Part shown: one piece after another, positions 47,074 to 56,200 of the stretch
How the letters are laid out: the number at the start of each line of letters is the position of its first letter
Numbering within the stretch: position 1 is the first letter of the stretch
The notes under the pieces: model-generated
The model's input: the letters and a program-made list of their open reading frames with translations, nothing else
Database searches by the model: none
Told to the model about the DNA's origin: nothing
Position numbers and translations under genes: made by a program
DNA from: Episyrphus balteatus
Lineage: Eukaryota; Arthropoda; Insecta; Diptera; Syrphidae
Direction of reading: 5' to 3'
Length of the DNA stretch: 64,000 bases
NCBI RefSeq assembly: GCF_945859705.1
Contig: NC_079137.1
Span: 37,569,554 to 37,633,553 of the forward strand

Positions 47074-47510
47074 CACGTTGGGCGCCATTTAATATCATTG
47101 TATGTTGTAACTGTTCTCTAATGTGACTGATTTAAGAAAAATTGTGAGTTTCGTACCTTAACGACCTACTACAGCTGTTAAAATGATTACATACAAAGTT
47201 TCGCATTGGGCCATTTAAGTTGTGCACCTACTTTAAGCATTAATTTTTTCTCCATTGATTTTTACGAAATTTTAACAGCAGTTTTTTTTACAAATACCTA
47301 CATCGTTTCTTAAATAACACATAGGTACAGCTGGAGCTATTTATTATAAGAATACCTTTAAAGACTCACGTTGGGCGCCATTTAAGTAGTAAATCCAATT
47401 TGTGAGTTAAAAATTGATACCAACTTTTATTTGAAGCAAACTTTGCCTTTGCTAAATAAAATATAAACAAAACGTCAAAATGTGTTCAGTTTTATATTGG
47501 GCGCCATTTA
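47074..47510 (+). repeat. Four dispersed copies of TTGGGCGCCATTTA
   Basis: The phrase, with preceding CACG in the best copies, occurs at about 47073-47091, 47203-47218 (decayed), 47365-47384 and 47494-47510, all in the same orientation and 120-165 bp apart. A fifth copy is at 49422 and an inverted one at 49784. Its first 14 bases equal the 3' end of fly tRNA-Lys(CTT) plus CCA as I recall it. Confidence 0.6.
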
Positions 47511-47537
47511 TGTAATTCAAAATTTTTGAAATGGTAA

Positions 47538-47845
47538 CGGAGTTATGAATACCAGAGCTATGCGCGACAGAGTTACGAGCGTCAAAGCTACGCAAAACCG
47601 AAGTTACGAAAAACCGAAGCTATGAAAGGCCGAAGTTATGAAAGACCGAAGTTACGAAGCCACCCCAAAAACATCGTTTCATAGCTTTGGTGTTCATAAC
47701 TCTGGTTTTTCGTAACTTTGGTTTTTCGTAACTTCTGTCTTTCATAGCTTCGGTCTTTCATAACTTCAATTTTTCGTAACTTCAGTTTTGCGTAACTTTG
47801 ACATGCGTAATTCTGTCGCGTATAACTCTGGTATTCATAACTTCG
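47538..47845. mobile_element. Foldback of iterated GTTACGAAA-type phrases
   Basis: A 308-bp imperfect palindrome. The ends are CGGAGTTATGAATACCAGAG and (other strand) CGAAGTTATGAATACCAGAG. The left half is a chain of phrases of about 15-20 bp such as GAAGTTACGAAAAACC and GAAGCTATGAAAGGCC. The right half carries the same chain reversed. A 73-codon minus-strand frame through it is just the phrase translated. Confidence 0.75.
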
Positions 47846-49421
47846 TCGGTTTCCCAAAATTTTTTTATCAACATATCAATTTTTACCGAACAAATTACCT
47901 GAGCTATACATTATTAAAATGTGAATATTTCCAGGTTTGCGTTGGATTCCGACAAACAATTTTGGTTCTATAAAGCTTTACAGATGCAATTTTTGATTCT
48001 GTAAAGCATTATAGAAGCAAAATTGTTAGTAGGGGTGCCACTTAAACAATAAATATTTTTGGGCTTTAAATCAATCAGTTAATATTAATCAGTTAATATT
48101 TCAATACCCTTTTTCTGTTTATTGAATACATAAAGCCTTCAATCAAACCTGAGGCACTCAAATAAATCCTGTTGAAATATTAAAATACAATCTCTCAACC
48201 AAAAGAAAAACTTACTATTCACAAAAAAGTTCAGATTTTTCAGATAAAGAAGATTCAGAGAAATAATAAAAAAAAAAAAAAAACACAACGAAAAACTTTC
48301 ACCATTCCTGATTGTCTATTAAAAAATTCATATTTAATCAGATACAGAAACATCAAAAGGATTCCATCCATAACTACTTCACAAAAAGAAAACACAAAAG
48401 AGAGAAAGTCATGAAAAAAAAATAAAAAATCCAAGAAGACGAAATAAAAAACCTCACAACACACGAAAAAAAAAAATCTTTCCATTTAACAAATATACTT
48501 CCAATTTTTTGAAATTAAATTCAAATATTCACCCAAAAACAAAGTATAATAATATACATCAAACCACTATATAGATGCATGTTGATGTGTAGATATATAT
48601 GTACATTTCCCTTGCAATGAATAACAAAGAGGATAAGCGATTTTTCTGAGCTACAATTTTTTTTATATGAACGAAAAAAAGTAGCAAAACAAGAAGAAAA
48701 TAAATGCCCAAGGAGAGTAAAGTGCTTGGTCTCGGAGAGATTTCAAGCGTCCTTTGCTCCCAAAACAAAAAAAAATATACAAGAATAAATACAAAAAAAA
48801 AAAATAAAATCGGAGAGAAAAATATACAAGGAAACAAAGCTAAAATTTTCATTAAAATGCAACAAGTACTCTAGAGACACAGAGAAACAAAAATAAAAAT
48901 AAATAAAACATTGAAATACTCAAGGAGCACAACGACAAAAAAAAAGAAAAAAAAAAAAAACAAGAGAAATGGGAGGCCAGAAAAGATGGTCCTTCAGCTA
49001 TATCTATCTATCCATCCTATACAGAGGTTTATAGGCTTCCTCCTTATGCCACTAGGGAGTAAGCGCTGCTGCTGGTCCATCAATGTTTCTTTGTGTATGT
49101 TGTAGGTGGGTATACAGAAGAATTCCATACATATCCACAATCACATCAAATGCAGGCAACATCGCAGCAACAGCTCTAAAAGCTCTAGGGGGTTAAACAA
49201 GAAGGATATCCTTATATTCTTTGTCGGTGAGTGTAGGAAGCAAAAAAAAAAAAAAAATAAGGAAGAAGATAGAAATCCTTTTACTTATGCTCACTCACCT
49301 GACAGAGGTAAGGTTTTAAGTTTTTATATTTTGTTTGCTCTTTTATAACTTCTTTATATATATAGGCGATATGGTGGGTTTAAGGTTTAACTATCCGTTC
49401 TGTCTTATATTTTTTGTTCTG
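47846..49421. other. Intronic AT-rich DNA
   Basis: A- and T-run-rich; no gene recognised. Confidence 0.4.
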
Positions 49422-49800
49422 CGTTGGGCGCCATTTTTTTTTTACAATTTTTTCTTACTTTGTTTGAAGACAAAGGAAAAACCGCTGTTGATCCTCTTGA
49501 AAAAAAAAAAAAATTCCTGTCACATGAAAAACTGATAAAGTCCTTTCTTTTGAACGACGACAAACTCACCGACGACGGTAAACGATTGTCTAATCCAATG
49601 ATGACAGATAGAGATACAAAGAAAGTCTACCTATTTATATCAAAGAGAGCATACATATATCACTCTCTAGAGATGCTTGACGCATTGATGGATTTCAAAT
49701 AGTTACAAGGATGAAGGATTTTTTTTTTTTTGTTAAGCTGTCATCTATTCCCCAAACGGAAACGATTCAAGTTAATCTACAATAAAAATGGCGCCCAACG
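49422..49800. repeat. Inverted pair of CGTTGGGCGCCATTTTT
   Basis: Perfect 17-bp inverted repeats at 49422-49438 and 49784-49800 enclose 345 bp. The phrase is the same as in 47074-47510, so this pair may be the right part of a larger element starting near 47074. No target duplication at these edges. Confidence 0.6.
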
Positions 49801-51508
49801 TTTGAGCCATTATTTTGACGAAACGAAATTTAAGGATTTATTGTACCACAAAAAGGCTTAATTTACTAAATTGCTGTTATTTATTTAAGTGTGAACAGAT
49901 AAACTAAAATATAAAGGATTTTAGTTTTTTTTTTTTTTTAGAATTCACTGAGCTATGTTTGTGTATGTTGAAAAAAAAAATAATATTTTTTTTTGTCATT
50001 CACAAGTGCACTTAATGTTCAAAATGGCGATAGAAAAATTGTCTAACAAAAAATGAGGATAGAGTTTTTATCTGAATATATAAAGAACAGGAAAAGCAAG
50101 GATATTTCAATGTGCTTCTGCTGAAGCGGAACCAAAAGCTTTGTTTTATCTTTTTTTTTTATTGTGTGTAGGATAAATTTTGTTGAAAAAAATATTAGAA
50201 TATATTTTATTTTTAGCTTACAGCTTGATGTACAAAGTTTATGGTGTCGAAAAGTAACACTTAAAAAACAAAAGTGCTGACAGAATAATGGCTGATTTGA
50301 TTATTGATTAACACAATGCAAAGATAAATTTATAGTTTTTATAGAGTTTTTGAAAACGTTTTATTCTATTTTTTTAAATTTATGGATCGAAGAAATAATT
50401 TATAAAACATTAATATCTTACCAGCTTCGTTTCGACTGTATTTTTTTAAATTTAATATTTTTAATTAAAAAAAATATATTTTGAATCATGCAAATAAATA
50501 AAACTACCTTACCTATGTGGTTTAAGAAAATAGTGTGTAATTTTGTTAGATTTTCTTGTTCATATTCAAAGAATGAAAAAAAAAAAGAATTAATTTATAG
50601 AGAAAAAAAAAATAATGATAAGAAAATTTATTAAAAAATATTTCTCTTAATTATCTTTTTTATACTTAAAAATATTTAAATTATTAAATTTTGCTAATAT
50701 TTTTTTGGTTGTTGTTTGTCTGTGTGCAATCAGGTAAAAAGTTGATGGTACGGTAATTGCTTATATTATTTTTTTTTTATACATATTTATAGTTTATTAT
50801 AAATATAGTTTTTTTTTTTTAATATTTAAAAATTATATATTTGCTGTATTATATAATATTGGTTTTATCTATAGAAAATATCTACCAATTTTTTCTTTGT
50901 TTTTGTAAATGTTAACAAAAATTTGAAATTAAAAAAAATATGTATGATTGCGTTAAAAAATTTAATGACATGTATTAAAATTTTTTTAAAAAGCATTAGT
51001 GACAAAATGTTTTTTTTTTGTTTTGAAAGAAAAATAAATTGATTTCTCTACATTTTTGTTTTGTTGGTATGTTAAAACATAAAAATTAATGTAAAGTTTA
51101 ATCTTTTTGACCTGATTTTTTTTTTTTTTTTTAATTTTTAATAAGAATTTTGTACAAATATATTTTTGTGAATGACAATGAGATAAAATATATAAAAATG
51201 ATTCAAGATGTTAGTGATATTTATTTTTTTTAACTATAATGAATGATATAATTTTGTTTTTGTTTCGGTTAGGTTGATATAAAGAGGGATTGGGATATTT
51301 TTGGGGACGTTTTGAAGGATTTATATTTGAATTTTTTTTTTTCTTTGGAGTTTATTTTTGAATTTTTTTCTGTTTTTTATTGAAAAGAGTAAAATGTTTT
51401 GAATTTTCGTATTTTTTTTTTTTCTTAAAGTTTTCTTTTTAAATAATTTAATAAATTTATTTTGAATATTAAATAAAATAATAATTGTAAAAAAAGAATT
51501 GAGCTTAC
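49801..51508. other. T-rich sm intron next to the 51509 exon
   Basis: No gene or element boundary recognised. On the minus strand this is the 5' end of the giant intron. Confidence 0.5.
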
Positions 51509-51572
51509 CTGCAGTGAGTGTATAATCCCAGCTGGAATCTGGTTCATTTTTGTAGACGTTCAATTTTTCTGG
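51509..51572 (-). CDS. sm: sm exon after RRM2
   Basis: A 64-nt internal exon. Acceptor ATTTCCAG precedes 51572; donor GTAAGC starts at 51508. It reads PEKLNVYKNEPDSSWDYTLT, then A, with one G left over. Vertebrate hnRNP L has a very similar PTRLNVFKND...WDYT segment directly after its RRM2, which is the basis for the call. The exon starts in phase 0, matching the phase-0 end of the exon at 51904-52000. Its leftover G completes a Val codon with the first two bases of the exon at 9104. The exon encodes the C-terminal extension of RRM2 in an RNA-binding splicing regulator acting mainly in the nucleus. Confidence 0.93.
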
Positions 51573-51903
51573 CTGGAAATATAAAAACAAATCAGAAATC
51601 CAATTACAATTAATTTAATTTTTACTGAAAAAACAAAATTTATTTCTTTTTTGTATTTTGGTTAGAAAGATTTTGTGTTTTTAAAATAATTTTGATAAAA
51701 AGTCAGAATTATAAAAATGTTTTTTTTTTTTTGTAAAATATTTTCACTCAATTTTGATGTTTTCTATAACAGACATTTCTTAAGACATATTTCTACGTAT
51801 TGAAAATATTGCGCTTCAAAACAAAAGTGTGACTTAATTTCCAAACTCAAAAGAAATATTATAAAAGACATAATTTAAAATTAATATAAATAATTAAGCT
51901 TAC

Positions 51904-52000
51904 CTTAGCGAAGTCAATTTTAAGTGTGCAGCATCCTGAGTATATATCGGCACCATTTAAATTTTCTCTAGCTCTAGTTGCGGCTTCTAAACTCTCAAAC
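51904..52000 (-). CDS. sm: sm exon, second half of RRM2
   Basis: A 97-nt exon on the minus strand. It begins at 52000 right after an AC dinucleotide (not AG) and ends at 51904 before the donor GTAAGC. Its first base G completes a Glu codon with the GA at the end of the previous exon. Then come 32 codons: FESLEAATRARENLNGADIY and SGCCTLKIDFAK. NGADIYSGCCTLKI is a hallmark of RRM2 in hnRNP L. The joined reading across the upstream intron gives AMVEFESLEAATRA, which matches the family only if the AT-AC boundaries are used. No AG lies close upstream in a frame-compatible place. Confidence 0.95.
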
Positions 52001-52154
52001 GTAAAATCATCAACAAAAAAAATCGATATTTAAGAATTAAGGAAAATAACAAATATATAAACAAATTTTTAAATAAATAAAATAAATCTAAATTCTTTTT
52101 TATATATTTTTTGTTTTTTTTTTTTCTAAAATATTTTTAGTTTCAAAAGGATAT
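52001..52154 (-). other. sm: AT-AC, U12-type intron of sm
   Basis: A 154-nt intron starting ATATCCTTTT (52154-52145) and ending TTTTAC (52006-52001). The start matches the U12-type 5' splice site /ATATCCTT exactly. TTCCTTAAT (52044-52036) matches the U12 branch-site consensus TTCCTTRAY, though about 36 nt from the acceptor is on the long side; TTCTTAAAT (52036-52028) is a nearer alternative. Exon-to-exon joining gives AMV-E-FESLEA in frame. No GT donor or AG acceptor gives that protein. This intron would need the minor (U11/U12-U4atac/U6atac) spliceosome. Confidence 0.92.
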
Positions 52155-52240
52155 TCGACCATAGCTTGTACTCCATTCTTTTTAAATATAACAATACGCA
52201 ATACTTGTCCATGTGGATGGCATATTTTGTGTAGAACATC
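52155..52240 (-). CDS. sm: sm exon, first half of RRM2
   Basis: An 86-nt exon on the minus strand. Acceptor CTATTTTCAG precedes 52240. The exon reads DVLHKICHPHGQVLRIVIF, then KKNGVQAMV, with GA left over, and stops at the U12-type donor. GQVLRIVIF.KNGVQAMVE is the beta2-beta3 core (RNP1 region) of the second RRM of hnRNP L. In the fly this protein (smooth) is an RNA-binding regulator needed in muscle and neurons, as known from Drosophila genetics. The preceding exon, carrying the start of RRM2 and RRM1, was not found between 52241 and 64000, so that intron is over 11.7 kb. Confidence 0.95.
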
Positions 52241-52356
52241 CTGAAAATAGAAGGAACAAAAAAAAAATATGTTTCAATTAGTTGCACAAAACAAAAAAAA
52301 AACAAAAAAACACTCTAAAAAATACAGTTGAAAGTAAATGGAAACAAACCACGTAC

Positions 52357-52392
52357 AATTTCAAATCTTTCATTCACTCTGTAGAGGATATC
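52357..52392 (-). CDS. Possible 36-nt sm microexon
   Basis: On the minus strand a long T tract leads to GTTCAACCAAAATCCAG, then GATATCCTCTACAGAGTGAA and 16 more bases, then GTACGT. The 36 nt are in frame with the next exon and read DILYRVNERFEI. DILYRV resembles the DVLHKI start of the exon at 52240 and the DVLYTI of vertebrate hnRNP L. It may be a cassette or alternative exon start, a decayed duplicate, or chance. The splice signals look good; no expression evidence is available. Confidence 0.35.
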
Positions 52393-53430
52393 CTGGATTT
52401 TGGTTGAACACAAAAAAAAAAAAAAATTAAATCATAAATTTCTACAGAAAAGCTTAAAATAAAAAAAAAAAAACACTTATCCTTAATCCACCACAAAAGA
52501 CCTTTGTGTGTCTATAAATTTTGTTAACAGGATATACGCATGAAATACTATATGACGAAATGATGTCCAGACAGAAGTACCTGCCAGGATAACAGGACAT
52601 TGAATGTTTGTATTTTAAAATTTTTTTTTTTGTTTGGTCTCTATTATGGCAAACGAACTTTAAAAAATAAAACCTTTTTCGTAGAGTAGGTACAGATTGG
52701 TCAATTTCAATTTTTTAGTAGGTATAGGGTAGGTTTTGTATGTTTCATGATTTTCAAAACATACACTTTATTTTATTTTTAAGGCATATCCTGTTTTATT
52801 GACTATTTATTTGTTCTTCAAATTTTATTTTTAATCAAAAAATGTACTCGTATTTCCTCTTCTACGAACCCAGCTTTAAATTTTTCTTCTATAAAGCTTT
52901 ACAGAAGCTTCAGTAGCACGTAAAAGACTTTATAGAAGCAAATTTATTGTTTTGGAATGCACATAGTTTTCTACTTGTTATAGGGCTTAACAGCTGAAAA
53001 AAAACTACTAAAATTGTCTTGGGCTCCATTGAAATCCTTTTCGAAAGAAGAAAGTTTTTACTGGAGTAAAAGCTAATAAGATTTTCGGAAGAACTTGCAA
53101 TATATCATCGCTGTTGACACAATAAGTCGAGACTTTGATTATCATAATAATTTTCTATACAGACAATAAAATTTTGGATTGGCTTATTGGATTATCATTT
53201 CATTCCGATAACACTTATATAAGCAAATATGGCAAGGCTTATGGGATTAAGGAAAAAAAACTATGATTACAACGATGATAACCCTCTCATTAGACCACGG
53301 ATATCAAATACCTACTTGCTGCTGATAAGAATTTCTGCTATTAGGGTGCTACAAAATTAAACCAATTATTCCAGAATCAAAAAAAGAAAACAATGACACG
53401 AACAATAAACGAAATGTGGACTTTTCAATA
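52393..53430. other. sm intron upstream of the RRM2 exons
   Basis: AT-rich; no further exon found. Confidence 0.45.
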
Positions 53431-53650
53431 CAAATTTTTGGCCAAAGTCCACGTCTCGGCTTCATTAGCATTTGCGCGTATAAAATTTATGCAAACGATT
53501 TATTGGCGCATCTCATGATGTCGTTCTGGTTCTCGTTTTAAGTCCTGCTCGTGTCGTCATCATCGTCGTAGTTGTCTTTGTTGTATTCCAGCTTTCGCGC
53601 GTTAATTTTCGCTTCATTTGCATTTGGATTTTCCGGTAATATAGAAGCAA
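53431..53650. other. GC-richer intronic block with octamer-like sites
   Basis: More balanced composition than the flanks, with GCGCGTATAAAATTTATGC, TTCATTTGCATTTGG (an ATTTGCAT POU octamer) and TTTCGCGCGTTAATTTTCG (a homeodomain-type TTAATT). A candidate intronic enhancer, inferred from composition and motifs only. Confidence 0.3.
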
Positions 53651-55596
53651 ATATGTGTAGATTGCCAAATTTTGCCCTTAAACTGCGAGAACACATATCG
53701 TACATATGTGTATAGTTTCAACAGCAGCATGAGCAGCCAGAACTAGTATAGAAGACAGAGCATAAGGGATAATAATGTTTAAGCAAACAGCATACACGCA
53801 TCAACATCATCGTCATCAACATAAGCATCATCATCATTATCACCAAAATCATTATCTTATTTGAATGCACAATATGGCGGCCGACGACCAATATCCCATA
53901 GATAGAAAACATATAGAACATACAAAATGCAAAATGGCGATATCAATGTCTGCTTACTTTCTATATATGGCTTGTGCGCTAATAATGTTAGCTAATACGG
54001 GTTTTGCCAAGGATAATTGGTTGGCTTTTTGCTGCTACAAAAAAAAAAAGAAGGATTTTATAGCTTTCACTAGCAGGATGCATACGATATAGGATGTGAC
54101 ATAAAATGTAATAATGCAAATTTGCGGAGTACATTTTATGTATGGTATACGAACCAAAGCATCCCTAACATCCTATTCATTCTCCTCCCCCCTGCCCCAG
54201 GGTCAGACTATTTTAATCATTCTATGCATACAACCAACATACACACACACATGTGCCCGGAGAGGACGAATAAGCAAAAAGAACGATGGATAAGGGTAAT
54301 TAATCGGGTGTCTTTTTTGTTCGATTTGTTTTGTTTTGTTTGGTTATACTTTTTTTTTTGTTGTAGGGTTGTATATTTGAGTTTGGAATATTGGTGAAAA
54401 TGTAATTACACCATAGGCGGCGCAACGCTCGACGATATGGTTCAGTGAAGGACTAATGACTGAATAGATGTGCTGGTGCGTAACATTCGGTTTCAATATA
54501 AAATGAACGAGTTAGCCCAGCATATCAGAATCTAAGTTATTGTTTCGACTTTTTGTTTTAAAACAAAAACACCAAACTAACTAACGGGACAAAATATAAT
54601 CATTATAATTAAATTGATTTGCTGGTGAATATAAATAGGGGAGACTGTGAAATGTGCGTATTTCCGAATTTTTTTTTTTTTTTTTGTTTTGTTTGGGTTT
54701 GTATTCCCAGAGAGTGAATAAGGATAATGTAGATTGTATACCAGACAACAAAAGGTGCGGTCAAATAAGGTTTTATTTGTTGTGGTTGACATAAATTGTG
54801 TTGAATAAAGCTGATGGTAGCTGGAAAATGCATAATGGGAAATGATGCACTTGGATTTGACCATATTAATTAATTATTCAAAAACACTAAAAAATAGTTG
54901 AAAAGTTCCATTCAAAGTGGACGAAACAAAAAACTAAGAAAATACCAAATTATAAGAAATTGAATAAGACATAAAAGGTTAAGATTTTTTTGCAAAACGG
55001 AGAACTTTAGATGTTGGATACTTATGTAAATTTATGTATCGAACATGGTCAACAACAACTTAAAGTATATACACGTCTTCAAAAGTTTGTTGATAGGTAC
55101 TTACTTTTGTTTTAAAATATGACGTATTGCCAAAAATAAACTTTGCATTGCAAATTCGAAAATATAAACCAATTATCTTAAGGTACAGAAAGTAAAAATG
55201 CAGACACATACATTTTAAATGATAAGGCTCCATTATAGTGGTGCCAATTTTTGTTCAATTTTGTTGACCTATAACTTTCCTAATGTACTCCTGAGCCAGA
55301 AACTAAATGGATCGACTAAAGTGCCCCTTTTGCCTTCTACAAATGATAAGCTTACAAATGCTGCCTTGAGGTCCAAATTTATTAGGTATTATTGTTATTA
55401 TTTTTTTTTTTAAGAATCTTAATACATTTTTTTTTGTCCCAATAATGAAAATTATTTTTAAGGCTAAAATCAAGAACAACTGAGAATTTCGATAAGTGTT
55501 TTGCTTTATCCATTTTTAACATTTTTTTTTTTTACATTTTTGCAACATTATTAGCAACTAAAGGATAAAGCTGTCAGTCCAAATCAGGGTTGTAAA
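53651..55596. other. Intronic DNA with (ATC)n tract
   Basis: An ATC/AAC-rich simple tract lies at about 53796-53852. The rest is AT-rich, with no gene recognised. Confidence 0.4.
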
Positions 55597-56200
55597 AATA
55601 TCAATTTAAAAAAATGCATTTGAAATTTAAAAAAAAAATATTTATTGCAAATAAAAAAATTGGCATTGAAAAAAAAATATTCACTGCAACTAAAAAATAT
55701 TTGCATTAAAAAAAATATTTACTGCAACTGAAAAATATTTTGCATTAAAAAAAATTTTATTGCAAATGAAAAAAATTTGCATTGAAAATAAAATTTTTAT
55801 TGCAAATCAAGAAAATTTGTCATTGAAAAGAAAATTTTAAAGCACATACAAATTTTTCTGAATTACAAAAAAAAAAAAATCAATGCAAAATTGTACATTA
55901 AATATTTTTTTTTTAATACTCGTCAAATTTCTTACAATTTTGGCAATATGACCATACGTAAACTTTTTAAGCTATAATATTGAAGATTATTTTAGGTCAA
56001 AAAGTCAAATTTGTAAGAAATTCGACGAGTATTAAAAAAAATATATTTAATGCACACATTTTGCATTGAATTTTTTTTTTTCAATGCAGACATTTTTTTA
56101 TTTGCAGTAAACGCAAAATATTTGTATTTGCAATAAGAATTCCATTTTCAATGCAAATTTTTTTGATTTGCAAAAAATATTTGCAAAAACTATTTTTTGA
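55597..56200. repeat. TTGCATT/ATTGCAAAT palindromic repeat, copy 1
   Basis: The left half repeats phrases like TTGCATTAAAAAAAATATTT and TATTGCAAATAAAAAA. The right half repeats them inverted (TTTTTATTTGCAG, AATGCAAATTTTTTTGATTT). The centre has an inverted pair AATACTCGTCAAATTTCTTA (55915-55934) and TAAGAAATTCGACGAGTATT (56014-56033) around GGCAATATGACCATAC. Starts AAATATCAATTTAAAAAAAT, as in copy 2. Confidence 0.65.

Larger units (their letters stand above)
9105..51508 (-). other. sm: Giant sm intron, about 42.4 kb
   Basis: Runs on the minus strand from the donor GTAAGC at 51508 to the acceptor TTCCAG at 9105. The phase agrees on both sides (G then TT, giving Val). It holds two plus-strand tRNA genes, a satellite, many mobile elements and a possible internal first exon near 19.6 kb. 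An additional alternative sm exon inside it cannot be excluded. Confidence 0.7.

Noticed and set aside
47636..47857. 73-codon frame with SYERQKLRKTKVTK-like periodicity
   Set aside because: It is the iterated 19-bp phrase of the foldback translated on the minus strand.
49422..49800. Reading the CGTTGGGCGCC pair as the two LTR primer sites of one retrovirus-like element
   Set aside because: The pair is inverted, not direct, and encloses only 345 bp with no coding.
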